64,000 nucleotides of DNA from Candidatus Limnocylindrales bacterium (GCA_035559535.1 DATMBG010000052.1:21698-85697), one strand, 5' to 3'; counted from the first letter of the stretch, positions 42,140 through 51,884 are shown. Numbers and translations: made by a program. The notes: generated from the letters alone by a model not told the origin.

Positions 42140-42285
42140 TCAAAAACTTTGAATAGCTATTCTACCCCCCCCCCTACCCCCTCTCCCGAGGCTTCGGGAG
42201 ATGGGATTCACCGAGAGCTGGCCCATAAATCCTCTCGCTCCCCTTTCCCGCAGCGTGGGAGCGGAGGGTGGGAGTGAGGGCCACT
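42140..42285. repeat. C/G-rich intergenic hairpin cluster
   Basis: TCTCCCGA-GGCT-TCGGGAGA near 42182-42201 and a second stem containing TCCCGCAGCGTGGGA (42247-42261). The latter is the exact reverse complement of the loop region of the hairpin at 925-975. Confidence 0.7.
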
Positions 42286-42376
42286 TAAAAGTTAAGCCAA
42301 AATTAAGTAAACGATGTACTACACTAAAAGAAAAAATGTAAAAAGATTTTTGCACTTTACTTACTGAGGAGGTGTT

Positions 42377-43522
42377 ATGGCTTTAAATCCACTTATTGAA
42401 TTACAAATTTTTGGCCAGAGCGTCTGGTATGATAATCTCAGTCGCGGGTTGATAACCTCTGGCGAACTCCGGAAAAAAATCGAAGAGGATGGGCTCCGGG
42501 GGGTAACCTCAAATCCGGCCATTTTTGAAAAAGCTATCACAGGAAGCACAGAGTACGATGAAGCCTTGAAGGAACTGGCCAGACAGGGTAAGAGCCCAGA
42601 GGAAATTTATGAGGAGCTGGTCGTTCAAGATATCCAGATGGCTTCAGATCTCCTCCAACCCGTTTATGAGAAGACAAATGGAATAGATGGCTATGTGAGC
42701 CTGGAAGTCTCACCCCATCTGGCACGGGATACCACAGGGACCATCTCTGAAGCCCTGCGACTTTGGCAACGGGTAGATCGTAGGAATCTGATGATCAAAG
42801 TCCCGGCGACCCCAGAAGGTTTACCGGCTATCGAACAGCTCATCACCAGAGGCCTTAATATTAACATCACGCTCATATTTTCCCAAGAAGTCTATGAACA
42901 GGTTGCCTATGCCTACCTCTCGGGTCTGGAGAAACGTGTGGCCGAAGGAAAACCCCTGGATACCGTCGCCTCTGTAGCCAGCTTCTTTGTAAGTCGTATC
43001 GATACTGCAGTGGATGCACTGCTTGAAGCCCGTATCCGACAGGCTATCCATGAACAGGAGAGGATAAAGCTCTCCTCTTTGCTCGGTAAGGTAGCCATCG
43101 CCAATGCGAAACTGGCTTACCAGAGGTTTAAACAAATCTTTCACAGTGACCGATTCCGTGCCTTGGAAAAGAAAGGTGCGCGGGTACAACGACCCTTATG
43201 GGCCTCAACAGGTACTAAAAACCCAAAATACAGCGATGTACTCTATGTGGAATCCCTTATCGGTTCAAATACCATCAATACTATGCCACCTGCAACTTAC
43301 CAAGCTTTTCGAGATCACGGTCGGGTACGTCCAACCCTGGAGGAAGATATCCCGGGGGCACGTCAAACCCTTCATACCCTTGCAGAGGTGGGTATCGATC
43401 TCGGACAGGTGACCGCAGAGCTCCTGGAAGCAGGAATTAAATTGTTTGCCGAACCCTTTGATAAGCTCCTCCGGGCCATCGAAGAAAAGCGAAATACCGT
43501 TCTTCATGAAAAATCTTCATGA
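42377..43522 (+). CDS. tal: transaldolase
   Basis: 381-residue pentose-phosphate-pathway enzyme of the long (TalB-like, TIGR00876-type) group. N-terminus LQIFGQSVWYDNLSRGLITS and GVTSNPAIFEKAIT are diagnostic. The Schiff-base lysine sits in NLMIKVPATPEGLPAI, and LNINITLIFSQEVYE and RPLWASTGTKNPKYSDVLYV follow. GGAGG is 5 bases before ATG 42377. Stand-alone gene. Links to glycogen-derived sugar phosphates are possible but it is 27 kb from glgPX. Confidence 0.95.
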   Translation: MALNPLIELQIFGQSVWYDNLSRGLITSGELRKKIEEDGLRGVTSNPAIFEKAITGSTEYDEALKELARQGKSPEEIYEELVVQDIQMASDLLQPVYEKTNGIDGYVSLEVSPHLARDTTGTISEALRLWQRVDRRNLMIKVPATPEGLPAIEQLITRGLNINITLIFSQEVYEQVAYAYLSGLEKRVAEGKPLDTVASVASFFVSRIDTAVDALLEARIRQAIHEQERIKLSSLLGKVAIANAKLAYQRFKQIFHSDRFRALEKKGARVQRPLWASTGTKNPKYSDVLYVESLIGSNTINTMPPATYQAFRDHGRVRPTLEEDIPGARQTLHTLAEVGIDLGQVTAELLEAGIKLFAEPFDKLLRAIEEKRNTVLHEKSS

Positions 43523-43839
43523 AAGAATTTCCGGCATCCAACGACCTATCAAGGAACTCCCATATAAAAATGGGTGAAAACTGAAACTAAAAACGAATTT
43601 CAGTGTCTATATAAGTAATAGCTATAGTGACTGTTCGTGTAAGTTGAATCGAGTTTAAATGAGGAAAAGGTGGCATGTTGTTTGAATAGTTTAAAACAGA
43701 GTCACCTTGTAAATTCCTGGTGAGGTTCTTTGAATTATGAACTATGGGTTTCTGGAAATTGGAATGCACAGGAGGAGAGAGAACTTATAACTCCTAAAAC
43801 TCTTTGCATTTCATAAGGGAAACAAAATTGGAGGTTATC
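43523..43839. other. intergenic, little recognisable
   Basis: About 315 bases. Only a short hairpin CCCATATAAAAATGGG near 43559 and AT-rich sequence; no gene, promoter or repeat of the other families was recognised. Confidence 0.5.
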
Positions 43840-44031
43840 ATGAAAATTGCCGAAAAACAAGAATATACACTGGAAGAACTGATTTCCATCTTTAATGAGG
43901 AGGCATTTAGAGTCTGCGAGGATCCGGAGGAAGCCCGCGTCCTGGCTATGGATGCGCTGATCGACTTTGTTAACATTTACAGTGATAACGTCATTATCGA
44001 CGGGATTAGTTATCCTGAGGAAGGAGAATAG
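43840..44031 (+). CDS. small acidic hypothetical protein
   Basis: 63 residues, net acidic, predicted mostly helical (YTLEELISIFNEEAFRVCED, PEEARVLAMDALIDFVNIYS) ending in a short strand-turn (NVIIDGISYPEEGE). Not recognised. GGAGG lies 5 bases ahead of ATG 43840, supporting translation; the longer frame from 43804 is less likely. It sits alone between transaldolase and a DUF4139 gene. One Cys, no obvious motif. Confidence 0.65.
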   Translation: MKIAEKQEYTLEELISIFNEEAFRVCEDPEEARVLAMDALIDFVNIYSDNVIIDGISYPEEGE

Positions 44032-44517
44032 CCCTACTAAACTTTCTCCTCAGGAGACCTGGCATATTTTATGAGGACTCAGAAAATTTCAATTCTAACC
44101 GGTCTTATCCGGGGATCCTTCATTCGGTGTCTCCAGCAACCATCCTATCCCTCCATTTTTCGGGCTGAGGAATCCTACCTCCTTAGCCCAACCCTTCCCT
44201 CTATACCCCTTTTTTAAACCGTCTGTTTTCCTTGCCTGATTAAAGGCCCTTTAAGGGGAGTCTGTTTTTACCCCTGAAGATCAAAAACCTCTTCAAAAGG
44301 ACTATCTTTTAACCCTCCTTCCTGGGGAATTGTCACTTTGTCAGAAATCTTTAGTTCGCTATTGACAAATCTTCTCGACCTGCGGATAGTAGAAGCAAAG
44401 CGTCAGAGGCCAGGAGTTCAGGTTTAAGCATCGGAATAGTAGCCAAGGATGGGAAGTTGGATTTCTATCCATTCTGGCTCCTGACCCCGGACCCTTAAAT
44501 AAAAAGGAGAATTGTCC
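44032..44517. other. intergenic region upstream of DUF4139 gene
   Basis: About 485 bases. Contains a hairpin GGGCTGAGGA (44162-44171) / TCCTTAGCCC (44180-44189), a sigma-70-like promoter (44362-44390) and a CAGAAGTCA-family inverted repeat (GGCCAGGAGTTCAGG near 44408 against TGGCTCCTGACC near 44475). No coding ORF. Confidence 0.55.
44362..44390 (+). promoter_or_regulatory. candidate sigma-70 promoter of DUF4139 gene
   Basis: TTGACA (44362-44367), 17-base spacer, GATAGT (44385-44390), 128 bases upstream of the start codon at 44518. Confidence 0.45.
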
Positions 44518-46629
44518 ATGTCCCATTCTACAGTTTTTCTAATCACTTACCTGATTCTCTTATTGCTGATCCCCCTATCGGGAGGGGCTGCAACCCCGGA
44601 GATGATCTCACTTCCAATTCGAAAAGTTGTTCTCTATAAACATGGGGTGGGTTATTTCGAGCATCAAGGAAAGGTCAGGGATAATCAGGTGATTTCCCTT
44701 CGGTTCAAAGCCGGTCAAATGAACGATATGCTTAAGTCTCTGGTGGTCTTGGACCTGGGTCAGGGGAATATTTCGGAAATTGCCTTCGATTCAAAAAAAC
44801 CTTTAGATAAGTTATTAGATGATTTTTCCGTGAACCTGTCGGGAGAGGCTAATTTGATAACTCTCCTGGGCCAGATTAAAGGAGCTCGGGTAGAGGTTCA
44901 GGTAGGAGCAGAGGGGATCTCAGGCTTCATTCTTGGGCTTGAAACCAAAACCTTTATCCAGGACAGTCATGAGGTTCATACCCGTCTCCTTAATATCATG
45001 AAGGAGAACGGGGAATTGGTTCGTTTTAACCTGGACGATATCAAGGGAATTCAGGTATTGGATGAGTCTCTTCGACGGGATGTCCAGGATTATCTGACAA
45101 CCCTCCTGGCTTATCGAAAGAAGGATATCCGCATGGTCACTATTTCTACCAACGGAACGGGAGAACGGGAGGTAATGTTGGGTTATACGGTGGAGGTACC
45201 GGTTTGGAAGACTTCTTATCGAATGGTACTGGAAGAGAATAAAAAACCTCTTCTTCAGGGTTGGGCCATCGTCGATAACATCCAGGATGAGGATTGGGAA
45301 GAGGTTGAGCTTTCCCTGGTATCGGGCCTGCCGGTATCCTTCATTCAGGATTTGTACACCCCGCGTTATAAAAGAAGACCTGTGGTACAGGTGGAAGAGG
45401 AACTGGCCATAGCTCCCCAGGTTGCCGAGGCTCCGCTGGAAGAAGGTCCGGCCGAAGAGAAGGCTGCGGAAACCAGAACCCTGGAGTCACTTCCAGGAGC
45501 CATCGAAGGTAAAATGGCTCCAACACCTGCCCCTCCACCTACTTCCATGCCAAAGCGGGAAATGCTGGCTAAGGCTCGTACGGCCGAAACAAGTAAACCT
45601 TCTCTGGCTACCGGCCTCGCACAGGCTCAGCCCCTTCAAACGATTACCCAGGAGGTCGGTGATCTGTTTGAATACCGTATCGACCATCCGGTTACCATCA
45701 AGCGAAATCGATCCGCCCTGCTTCCCATTGTTCAAAGGGAGATGGACGGAGAAAAGATAGTCTTGTATAATGAGGGGGTTCGGGCGGAGAATCCTTTGCG
45801 GGCGCTGAGAATTACCAATACCACAGGTCTAACCCTGGAAGGAGGACCTGTTACCGTTATCGATGAAAATACCTACGCCGGAGAAGCTCTTCTGGGTACC
45901 CTTAAACCCAATGAGAAAAGTTTTATTTCCTATGCCGTGGATTTGGGAAGTCTGGTAAATACAGCCCATGAAAGCAAACGCGATCGGGTCTTTCTGGTTA
46001 AGATTATCAACGGAAATCTTTCCATTCATTATAAGCAGGTGGAGAGCAAAACTTATACCGTTCGTAATAAAGAAGAGAAGACAAAGGTTCTCTATATCGA
46101 GCATCCTTATCGGTCAGACTGGACCCTGGCCGATAATTCTAATCTGGTGGAAACAACTCCGAATTTCTACCGCTTCCGGGTGGAACTAAAGCCCAATGCT
46201 ACTACCAAGTTTGATGTCAGAGAGGAGAATAGCTTTGCGGATACTTATGTATTGACCGATCTGACCGAAGAAAATATTACCATTTTTGCCAATCAAAAAT
46301 ATTTTACTCCGGAGGTTGAGCAAACCATCCATCAGATCATTCGGTTAAAGGGACAGATCGGTGATATGGATAAACAAATAAAAGAAAAAGAAGACCAGGT
46401 CACTACCATCTTCAAAGATCAAGAAAGGGTTCGGGAGAACCTCAAAACCTTAAAAGATACCCCCGAGCAACGCAAGCTTTTAGAACGTTATACCGCCAAG
46501 TTGTCTGCCGGGGAAGACCAACTTGAACAACTCCGGAAAGAGATTCAAGCCCTTAAGGCCCAGCGTCTCCAGCTTTCACAGGAATTAAGTAAGATCTTGC
46601 AAGGATTGAGCTTTGAGAAGCAGCTTTAA
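44518..46629 (+). CDS. DUF4139 domain-containing exported protein
   Basis: About 703 residues with a signal peptide (LITYLILLLLIPLSGGAA). An N-terminal segment (IRKVVLYKHGVGYFEHQGKV, then NDMLKSLVVLDLGQG) and a central region (VEVPVWKTSYRMVLEENKKP, PLLQGWAIVDNIQDEDWEEV) match the MuiA/DUF4139 type of beta-rich proteins. An A/P/E-rich spacer (~300-365) precedes the second half. The C-terminus (~600-703) is a coiled coil. Function unknown; exported, probably surface or periplasmic. AAAAAGGAGA precedes ATG 44518 (the TTG at 44512 is closer and less likely). Confidence 0.82.
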   Translation: MSHSTVFLITYLILLLLIPLSGGAATPEMISLPIRKVVLYKHGVGYFEHQGKVRDNQVISLRFKAGQMNDMLKSLVVLDLGQGNISEIAFDSKKPLDKLLDDFSVNLSGEANLITLLGQIKGARVEVQVGAEGISGFILGLETKTFIQDSHEVHTRLLNIMKENGELVRFNLDDIKGIQVLDESLRRDVQDYLTTLLAYRKKDIRMVTISTNGTGEREVMLGYTVEVPVWKTSYRMVLEENKKPLLQGWAIVDNIQDEDWEEVELSLVSGLPVSFIQDLYTPRYKRRPVVQVEEELAIAPQVAEAPLEEGPAEEKAAETRTLESLPGAIEGKMAPTPAPPPTSMPKREMLAKARTAETSKPSLATGLAQAQPLQTITQEVGDLFEYRIDHPVTIKRNRSALLPIVQREMDGEKIVLYNEGVRAENPLRALRITNTTGLTLEGGPVTVIDENTYAGEALLGTLKPNEKSFISYAVDLGSLVNTAHESKRDRVFLVKIINGNLSIHYKQVESKTYTVRNKEEKTKVLYIEHPYRSDWTLADNSNLVETTPNFYRFRVELKPNATTKFDVREENSFADTYVLTDLTEENITIFANQKYFTPEVEQTIHQIIRLKGQIGDMDKQIKEKEDQVTTIFKDQERVRENLKTLKDTPEQRKLLERYTAKLSAGEDQLEQLRKEIQALKAQRLQLSQELSKILQGLSFEKQL

Positions 46630-46631
46630 CC

Positions 46632-47363
46632 TCACCACTTCCATTTTAAGGCAAGGCCTACGGAGTTCCATTTAAATAAAGGTACTATGGGAAGGCCGCG
46701 GGAAGAAGGGGAAGATCCACTGGAGGATTCTGTGGAATCAGCGATTTTGGATTTTACAATGGTAAAGGGGGCTATATCCGGCATCCCTTCCAGAAGCCGG
46801 GACCGGAGGCCATCAAAAAATGCCAGTTGTTTGGTCACATCTTCGGTCAGTAAAGTCGGCATATTATCCTCTGCAAGATAAAGCTCTAAGGCCAGATCGG
46901 AGCTTATCCCCAGGTTCATAAATGCCTTTGATGAGACAATCCCCCAGGCCGGTTCAGAGGGAGCTGATAGGTTTTTTTCTAAAGGGGAGATCATCTGACC
47001 CTTCTCTCCGAGTAATGCAGGTAACGTGCTTTGGGGAGAGCAAACCGTTTTTAAAAGATCAATGGGTGAACCTGCCGCATACAGAAGACAGTAATCTCGT
47101 GGAATCTTTGGACCGTTTTCGGATAAAAGGTTGGATATTTCCTCCCCGTTTAACAAGGTGAGATGAACCGGTTTTGGTTCCGGACTTATATAAAGCTGAG
47201 AAAGATTTAATGTAATTCGTGGCCGGGGTTCTTGGACCGACAACTTAGGGGCTTCGAAGAGAAAAAATTCTTCAGAAAAGGCCTGTAAGGGGAAAGATAC
47301 CATACCGATTAAAACAGCCAGGGTAAAAAAACCCGAACAGGGGAAAGTCGCTCTAAGATCCAT
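46632..47363 (-). CDS. exported hypothetical protein
   Basis: 243 residues with a signal peptide (SGFFTLAVLIGMVSFPLQAF, cleavage near AFSEE). Not recognised. Two cysteines (DYCLLYA, KTVCSPQ) could form a disulfide. A serine-rich stretch (STESSSGSSPSSRG) precedes the C-terminal WNSVGLALKWKW, whose alternating aromatic end resembles a membrane-barrel strand, but one strand does not prove an outer-membrane location. It starts 17 bases after the end of the lipid kinase-like gene, so they are probably co-transcribed. Convergent with the DUF4139 gene, which ends 2 bases away. Confidence 0.6.
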   Translation of the reverse strand: MDLRATFPCSGFFTLAVLIGMVSFPLQAFSEEFFLFEAPKLSVQEPRPRITLNLSQLYISPEPKPVHLTLLNGEEISNLLSENGPKIPRDYCLLYAAGSPIDLLKTVCSPQSTLPALLGEKGQMISPLEKNLSAPSEPAWGIVSSKAFMNLGISSDLALELYLAEDNMPTLLTEDVTKQLAFFDGLRSRLLEGMPDIAPFTIVKSKIADSTESSSGSSPSSRGLPIVPLFKWNSVGLALKWKW

Positions 47364-47380
47364 AATCGCTCCTTTCTATT

Positions 47381-48301
47381 TTAACAGGTGAACACCTTTA
47401 AAGCTCCAGGTAAAACGGTTACACTCACTTCTGGGCCACACATCACAGGTTCTCCATCCACCTGGACGGGGGTCGAAGACTTTCGAGTGATGTTCAAGCT
47501 CGTTATAGGGTACATCATCATTTGAGGCACCCGGGTGATGTTTCCTGTAAAAAGCTTGGGAGCATGATAAAGTGCCTGAAGAAAGCTGAGTTTGTAAATA
47601 ATACAAAGATTTAAAACGCCATCATCCGGTAATGCTCCTGGAGCAATAATAGCCCCACCCCCAAACTGCTCCGTATTAGCAATGGTTACAATAAAGGGAT
47701 TCCCTATTATTTTCTTCTGTCCTATCGGGGTGGTAAATTCCAGCATCATTTCAGGCGGTTGAAATTTATGGAATTCTCGAAGGGCCAGGAAAAAGTAGGG
47801 CCATATACCTCGACGGGAGGTCGCATTTTTATCATATAAACAGCCCAGGTAAGCCTCAAATCCCACACCTGCTGTGGCAAAGAAATATCTTGTATGGAAC
47901 CCTGAGCTCAGTTTTCCAATATCTATCTTATGAATTCTTCCGTTGAAGAGAAGTTGACAGGCTTTCTTCCAATCCAGAGGAATCTTTAGGGCACGGGCAA
48001 GCCCATTACCCGAACCGATGGGAATAATTCCTAAAATCGCCTCGGTGTGAACGAGAGCATTGCCGACCTCATTGATCGTTCCATCCCCTCCTGCGGCAAC
48101 TATGCGAAGATAACCTTCTCGGATCGCCTCCTGCGCTAATTTCATACCATCCCTCCGCTTCTGGGTTATTTGAATATCGTATTTTATACCTGTCTCCGAG
48201 AAAGTCAGATGAATCCACTGGATGAGTTTTTCTAGGTATTTTCCGCTTCCTGCTCGGGGATTTAGAATAAATCGAACTTTGGTATCAGATAAATCAGGCA
48301 T
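47381..48301 (-). CDS. diacylglycerol kinase-like lipid kinase (DagK/YegS family)
   Basis: 306 residues. FILNPRAGSGKYLEKLIQWI opens the catalytic fold; the nucleotide loop is VAAGGDGTINEVGNAL; LGIIPIGSGNGLARALKIPL follows. These are the three conserved blocks of the DAGK catalytic family, which phosphorylates diacylglycerol or other lipids at the membrane surface. C-terminal VQVDGEPVMCGPEVSVTVLP is the typical end. Operon partner is the exported hypothetical protein downstream. A CAGAAGTCA-type hairpin lies between it and the SDR gene. Confidence 0.9.
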   Translation of the reverse strand: MPDLSDTKVRFILNPRAGSGKYLEKLIQWIHLTFSETGIKYDIQITQKRRDGMKLAQEAIREGYLRIVAAGGDGTINEVGNALVHTEAILGIIPIGSGNGLARALKIPLDWKKACQLLFNGRIHKIDIGKLSSGFHTRYFFATAGVGFEAYLGCLYDKNATSRRGIWPYFFLALREFHKFQPPEMMLEFTTPIGQKKIIGNPFIVTIANTEQFGGGAIIAPGALPDDGVLNLCIIYKLSFLQALYHAPKLFTGNITRVPQMMMYPITSLNITRKSSTPVQVDGEPVMCGPEVSVTVLPGALKVFTC

Positions 48302-48350
48302 ACAGGAGCCGGAAGTCAGAAATCAGAAAGGGTTCTAACCTCTGACTTCT
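48302..48350. repeat. CAGAAGTCA-family hairpin
   Basis: CAGGAGCCGGAAGTCAGA near 48302-48320 pairs imperfectly with TCTGACTTCTG near 48340-48350; lies between the lipid-kinase and SDR genes. Confidence 0.6.
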
Positions 48351-48352
48351 GT

Positions 48353-49126
48353 TTAAAGGGCATATCCCCCGTCGACCACCAGATTATGACCAGTAACAAA
48401 ATTGGATGCAGAAGAAGCCAGATAAACCACAGCCCCTCCCAGGTCCTGATAAGGCTCTCCATAACGTTTAATAACTCCCTGATCAACACGAATCGCCCGG
48501 ATGGCCGGGGTATTAGCCCGGGCTGCATTCATAGGGGTAAGGAAAAACCCGGGACTGATGGCGTTCACATAGATATGATACTTTGCCCACTCCACAGCCA
48601 GGGCTTTGGTCAGCGTGATAACTCCGCCTTTGGCAGCATGGTAATGGACGTAATCTGCATCCCGATTGATATAAAATCCGGCCATAGACGCAATATTGAT
48701 AATTTTACCTCCCCCCTGTTGGATCATATAGGGGGCTACTGCCCGGCAGCAGAGAAAAATGGCTTTGAGGTCGACAGCCAAAACCTTATCCCACTCCGCC
48801 TCGGAGATCTCCAAAGCCGGTCGAACAAACGTGATTCCGGCATTGTTCACCAGAATGTCGATCCGTTTCCACGACTCGATGACGGTCCTGACCATGGAAT
48901 TCACCTCTCCCATCTGGGAAACATCCACCTTTACCACAAGAGCTTGCCGTCCCCTTTCTTGAACCATTTTAGCCGTTGTTTCTCCGGCTTCTTGATTGAG
49001 TTCGGCAATCACAATATCGGCTCCGGCTTCGGCCAGAGCCAGCGCCATTCCTTGTCCCAGGCCCTGTCCAGCCCCTGTTACCACAGCGACTTTCCCATCT
49101 AAACGGAAGAAATCTAAAACCCCCAT
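48353..49126 (-). CDS. short-chain dehydrogenase/reductase
   Basis: 257-residue classical SDR. Cofactor motif VTGAGQGLGQGMA (residues ~17-29), NNAG in DILVNNAGITF, catalytic Ser/Tyr/Lys with YHAAKGG (about 156-162), and VVDGGYAL at the C-terminus. NAD(P)-dependent oxidoreductase of unknown substrate; overall it resembles gluconate 5-dehydrogenase / FabG-like groups. A long ORF runs antisense through it but is a shadow. It precedes the lipid kinase gene by 50 bases. Confidence 0.92.
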   Translation of the reverse strand: MGVLDFFRLDGKVAVVTGAGQGLGQGMALALAEAGADIVIAELNQEAGETTAKMVQERGRQALVVKVDVSQMGEVNSMVRTVIESWKRIDILVNNAGITFVRPALEISEAEWDKVLAVDLKAIFLCCRAVAPYMIQQGGGKIINIASMAGFYINRDADYVHYHAAKGGVITLTKALAVEWAKYHIYVNAISPGFFLTPMNAARANTPAIRAIRVDQGVIKRYGEPYQDLGGAVVYLASSASNFVTGHNLVVDGGYAL

Positions 49127-49227
49127 ATAGGTTGAATCTAAAATCTGAATCTTAAAATCCTTTCAAAGTCACTCTAGCTTTACGCCAGAAAAGAAGAAAG
49201 GTCAAGAAAAAAGTGGGGTTTTTTTAC

Positions 49228-50994
49228 TTAAAGGGGCCAAAAAATAGGAACCATCATAACCACCATCAGGAGAACTAAAAGGGTTAAAGGGAATCCTACC
49301 TTGAAAAAATCAAGAAAGGTGTATTTGCCAGGCCCATAGACCAACAAACACGCCGGCTCCAGAGGCGTCATAAAAGAACAAGAGGCCGCCATGGTTACAG
49401 TAACCATAAAGGCCCTGGGGTTAACATTCATCTGAGTAGCCAGGTTGAAAGCAATGGGAGCAACCAGCGCGGCGGCGGCTGCATTGGATAAAGGCTGACT
49501 GAGGAGCATGGTTAAGAGAAACAACAACAGAAGGGTGAGCATCGGTTTGGGAGATCCCATCAGGCTTAGAAGTTGATCGGATAGAAATCTGGCCGTTCCC
49601 GTCTTTTCCATGGCAACCCCCGCGGAAAGTAGACCGGCAACAAGAACCAGGGTTTTCCAGTCGATGGAATCATAGGCTTCTTTAAGGGTCACACATTTTG
49701 TTAAAATGGTCAAAATAGCCCCGGATAACATGGCAATGGAAAAAGGTACCATCTGAAGGCTTCCTACCAGCAGAGATAAGGCAAAGATGCTTAAAGCATA
49801 AACAGCCCTTTTTTTACGATACGACCGGCCTTCTACCTCTCCGAGTACCATAAAGTCCGGATCCTGTCTGAGGAGTAAAAGGCTATCCCGATGGCCCTGG
49901 GTCAGCAAAATATCCCCGGATGCAAGTCGAATCCGGCTGAGTTTATCCCTCAAAGTTTCTCCATGCCGGTAAATGGCTAAAACCGTTAAGCCATACCGGG
50001 GACGAAAATTGAGTCCTTTGAGATTTTCTCCGATCAATTTGGAACGGGGAGGAATCAAAATCTCCATGAGTTTGATATCTTCAGATTCCAGATCCTGGTC
50101 GCTCATAAGGGCTTCCCCTTTAATCTCAAGCCCTTCCTCTGCTTTTAATTTCAGGATGCTCTCTATCCTTCCCTCTAACAAAAGACGATCTCCTTCGCGG
50201 ATAGTTTCATACGTTCGAGGCGCTAAGATATATCGATTTCCGCGGATAATACTTAGAACATTCAGATCTAACTCCGTGCTAAAAGCACACTCTGCCAAAG
50301 TTTTACCAATGAGCGGGGAATCGGGGAGTACCATAACTTCTGTAACATACTCCCGAAGATGGTACTCTTCACTCAGACTTTCTACCTGTCTTTCTGGAAG
50401 CCATCGAATTCCCACAAAAAGTAAATAGAGCAGGCCTGTGACGGTAATCAAAATACCCAACGGAGTGAACTCAAAAAGTGAAAAGGCCGGGAGATCATAT
50501 TTTTGGAGGATTCCGTTCATGATAATATTCGTGGAGGTCCCTACCAGGGTACAGGTTCCTCCCAGAATAGAAGCGTAAGCCACAGGTATTAAAAGCTTGG
50601 ATTCATGGATTCTGGCTTTTTGGGATGCTCCCAAAGCTATGGGAAGAAAAATGGCTACCGTTGCCAGGTTGCTGAGAAAAGAAGAAACTCCGGCAACCAG
50701 AAGCATCATCACCCCCAGGAGTCTCCAGGGATTTGTTCCTCCAAACCGAATAATTCTCTGACCGATATAGTTTATAACTCCGGTTCGAAGTAAAGCGGCC
50801 GTTAAAACAAATAATCCTCCAAAGAAAATAATGACGTCGTTGCTCAATCCGGCAAAAGCCTCTTCTGGAGTAAGAATACGGAACGTTACAAAGGCTATCA
50901 TTAAAAGGAGCGCAACCAGATCCACGGAGATGATTTCGAGTATGAAAAATACAACGGCCAGGGACAACAGAAATAAAACAAGGGCAATTTGCAT
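49228..50994 (-). CDS. SLC13 (DASS)-type transporter with two RCK_C domains
   Basis: 588-residue secondary transporter. The N-terminal half (~1-190) and C-terminal third (~395-588) are membrane segments of the citrate/dicarboxylate/sulfate (DASS) family, with SNLATVAIFLPIALG and LGGTCTLVGTSTNIIMNGIL (the SNT-type motif) and a second copy late (PLSNAAAAALVAPIAFNLAT). Between them lie two TrkA-C domains (~205-300, 305-385), which regulate related transporters by binding nucleotides or ions. Predicted inner-membrane uptake of an anion such as a dicarboxylate or sulfate. The exported-protein gene starting at 51884 ends 18 bases upstream. Confidence 0.9.
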   Translation of the reverse strand: MQIALVLFLLSLAVVFFILEIISVDLVALLLMIAFVTFRILTPEEAFAGLSNDVIIFFGGLFVLTAALLRTGVINYIGQRIIRFGGTNPWRLLGVMMLLVAGVSSFLSNLATVAIFLPIALGASQKARIHESKLLIPVAYASILGGTCTLVGTSTNIIMNGILQKYDLPAFSLFEFTPLGILITVTGLLYLLFVGIRWLPERQVESLSEEYHLREYVTEVMVLPDSPLIGKTLAECAFSTELDLNVLSIIRGNRYILAPRTYETIREGDRLLLEGRIESILKLKAEEGLEIKGEALMSDQDLESEDIKLMEILIPPRSKLIGENLKGLNFRPRYGLTVLAIYRHGETLRDKLSRIRLASGDILLTQGHRDSLLLLRQDPDFMVLGEVEGRSYRKKRAVYALSIFALSLLVGSLQMVPFSIAMLSGAILTILTKCVTLKEAYDSIDWKTLVLVAGLLSAGVAMEKTGTARFLSDQLLSLMGSPKPMLTLLLLFLLTMLLSQPLSNAAAAALVAPIAFNLATQMNVNPRAFMVTVTMAASCSFMTPLEPACLLVYGPGKYTFLDFFKVGFPLTLLVLLMVVMMVPIFWPL

Positions 50995-51011
50995 GGAGTT
51001 TCTTTTCTTCT

Positions 51012-51884
51012 TTAAGTTTGGGGTTCCAGGACGCCTATAAGGGTAAGAAATGAGCTATATTTCACTTTAAAGCGGATGACCTCTCCCCGATAGGGACCTT
51101 GTTGAGCCACCCAGGTAATCATCTCACCCTTATTTTTTATCATCTTTCCGGTTTCGAGGCTCTTTAATGTGAACTCCCAACGGGTAACGGGATAAGGGTT
51201 TCCGTTAACTTCTATATTTTCTTCTTCCGCTTCAGCCAGACCCAATTCATAGGATTCTCCATTGAAAACAAAGGCAAACGATTGGTCTTTGCCCATTCCA
51301 TTTTTTTTGATAAAATCCATCAGGGACAGGATCCCCATGAAACTCCCTCTCTTTTCCACCGGCTCCTTTCCAGAAACCCGCGAAATCAATCTATCCGGTA
51401 AAATTTGGATGGTCTCTCGAAGTTCTTTTCCATGCCGGTTCATATACCCCGAATACTGAATAGAAAGGATTCCCTGAGGTCCTGTGATTTTCTTTTCCTC
51501 AAAATAAATGGCTGCCCTGTAACCCTTTCGGTTAACCTCTTCTGATGAACCCCCTCGCATTTTAAACGTAGTCTGGATGTTCTTCTCATTAATTCGGTGA
51601 GAACTTTCTTCCCAAATAAGATATCCGGCGTTCTCAATGTCGTCCAGTTTTTTTGTAGGGTCTCCGGTTATCACGGCAACCCCGGCCGATAGGCCGGATA
51701 CTACAGAGGGAAACCGGGCGATGATTCTATAACGAAGGATTTTTTCCAGGGTATGAAGGCGATTCCGATCCTCCTTAGCCGGTCTGTTCATCTTGCTTTT
51801 CTGACTTTTCCCATAAGCAGGAACCACCAAAATTACAACCAGCATTAAGAAAAGAGACAAGGTACTAACAGTTGAAGATTTCAT
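51012..51884 (-). CDS. exported hypothetical protein (DUF3108-like)
   Basis: 290 residues with a signal peptide (STVSTLSLFLMLVVILVVPA before YGKS). Its centre (ILRYRIIARFPSVVSGLSAG) and C-terminal region (VNGNPYPVTRWEFTLKSLET) resemble the beta-rich DUF3108-type periplasmic proteins, but the match is loose. It is 17 bases upstream of the SLC13 transporter and probably co-transcribed; a role in the periplasm beside a transporter is possible. Function not known. Confidence 0.62.
   Translation of the reverse strand: MKSSTVSTLSLFLMLVVILVVPAYGKSQKSKMNRPAKEDRNRLHTLEKILRYRIIARFPSVVSGLSAGVAVITGDPTKKLDDIENAGYLIWEESSHRINEKNIQTTFKMRGGSSEEVNRKGYRAAIYFEEKKITGPQGILSIQYSGYMNRHGKELRETIQILPDRLISRVSGKEPVEKRGSFMGILSLMDFIKKNGMGKDQSFAFVFNGESYELGLAEAEEENIEVNGNPYPVTRWEFTLKSLETGKMIKNKGEMITWVAQQGPYRGEVIRFKVKYSSFLTLIGVLEPQT

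Noticed and set aside
48386-49102. 238-residue ORF antisense to the SDR gene
   Set aside because: The SDR frame has all family motifs; the antisense frame is a codon-bias shadow.
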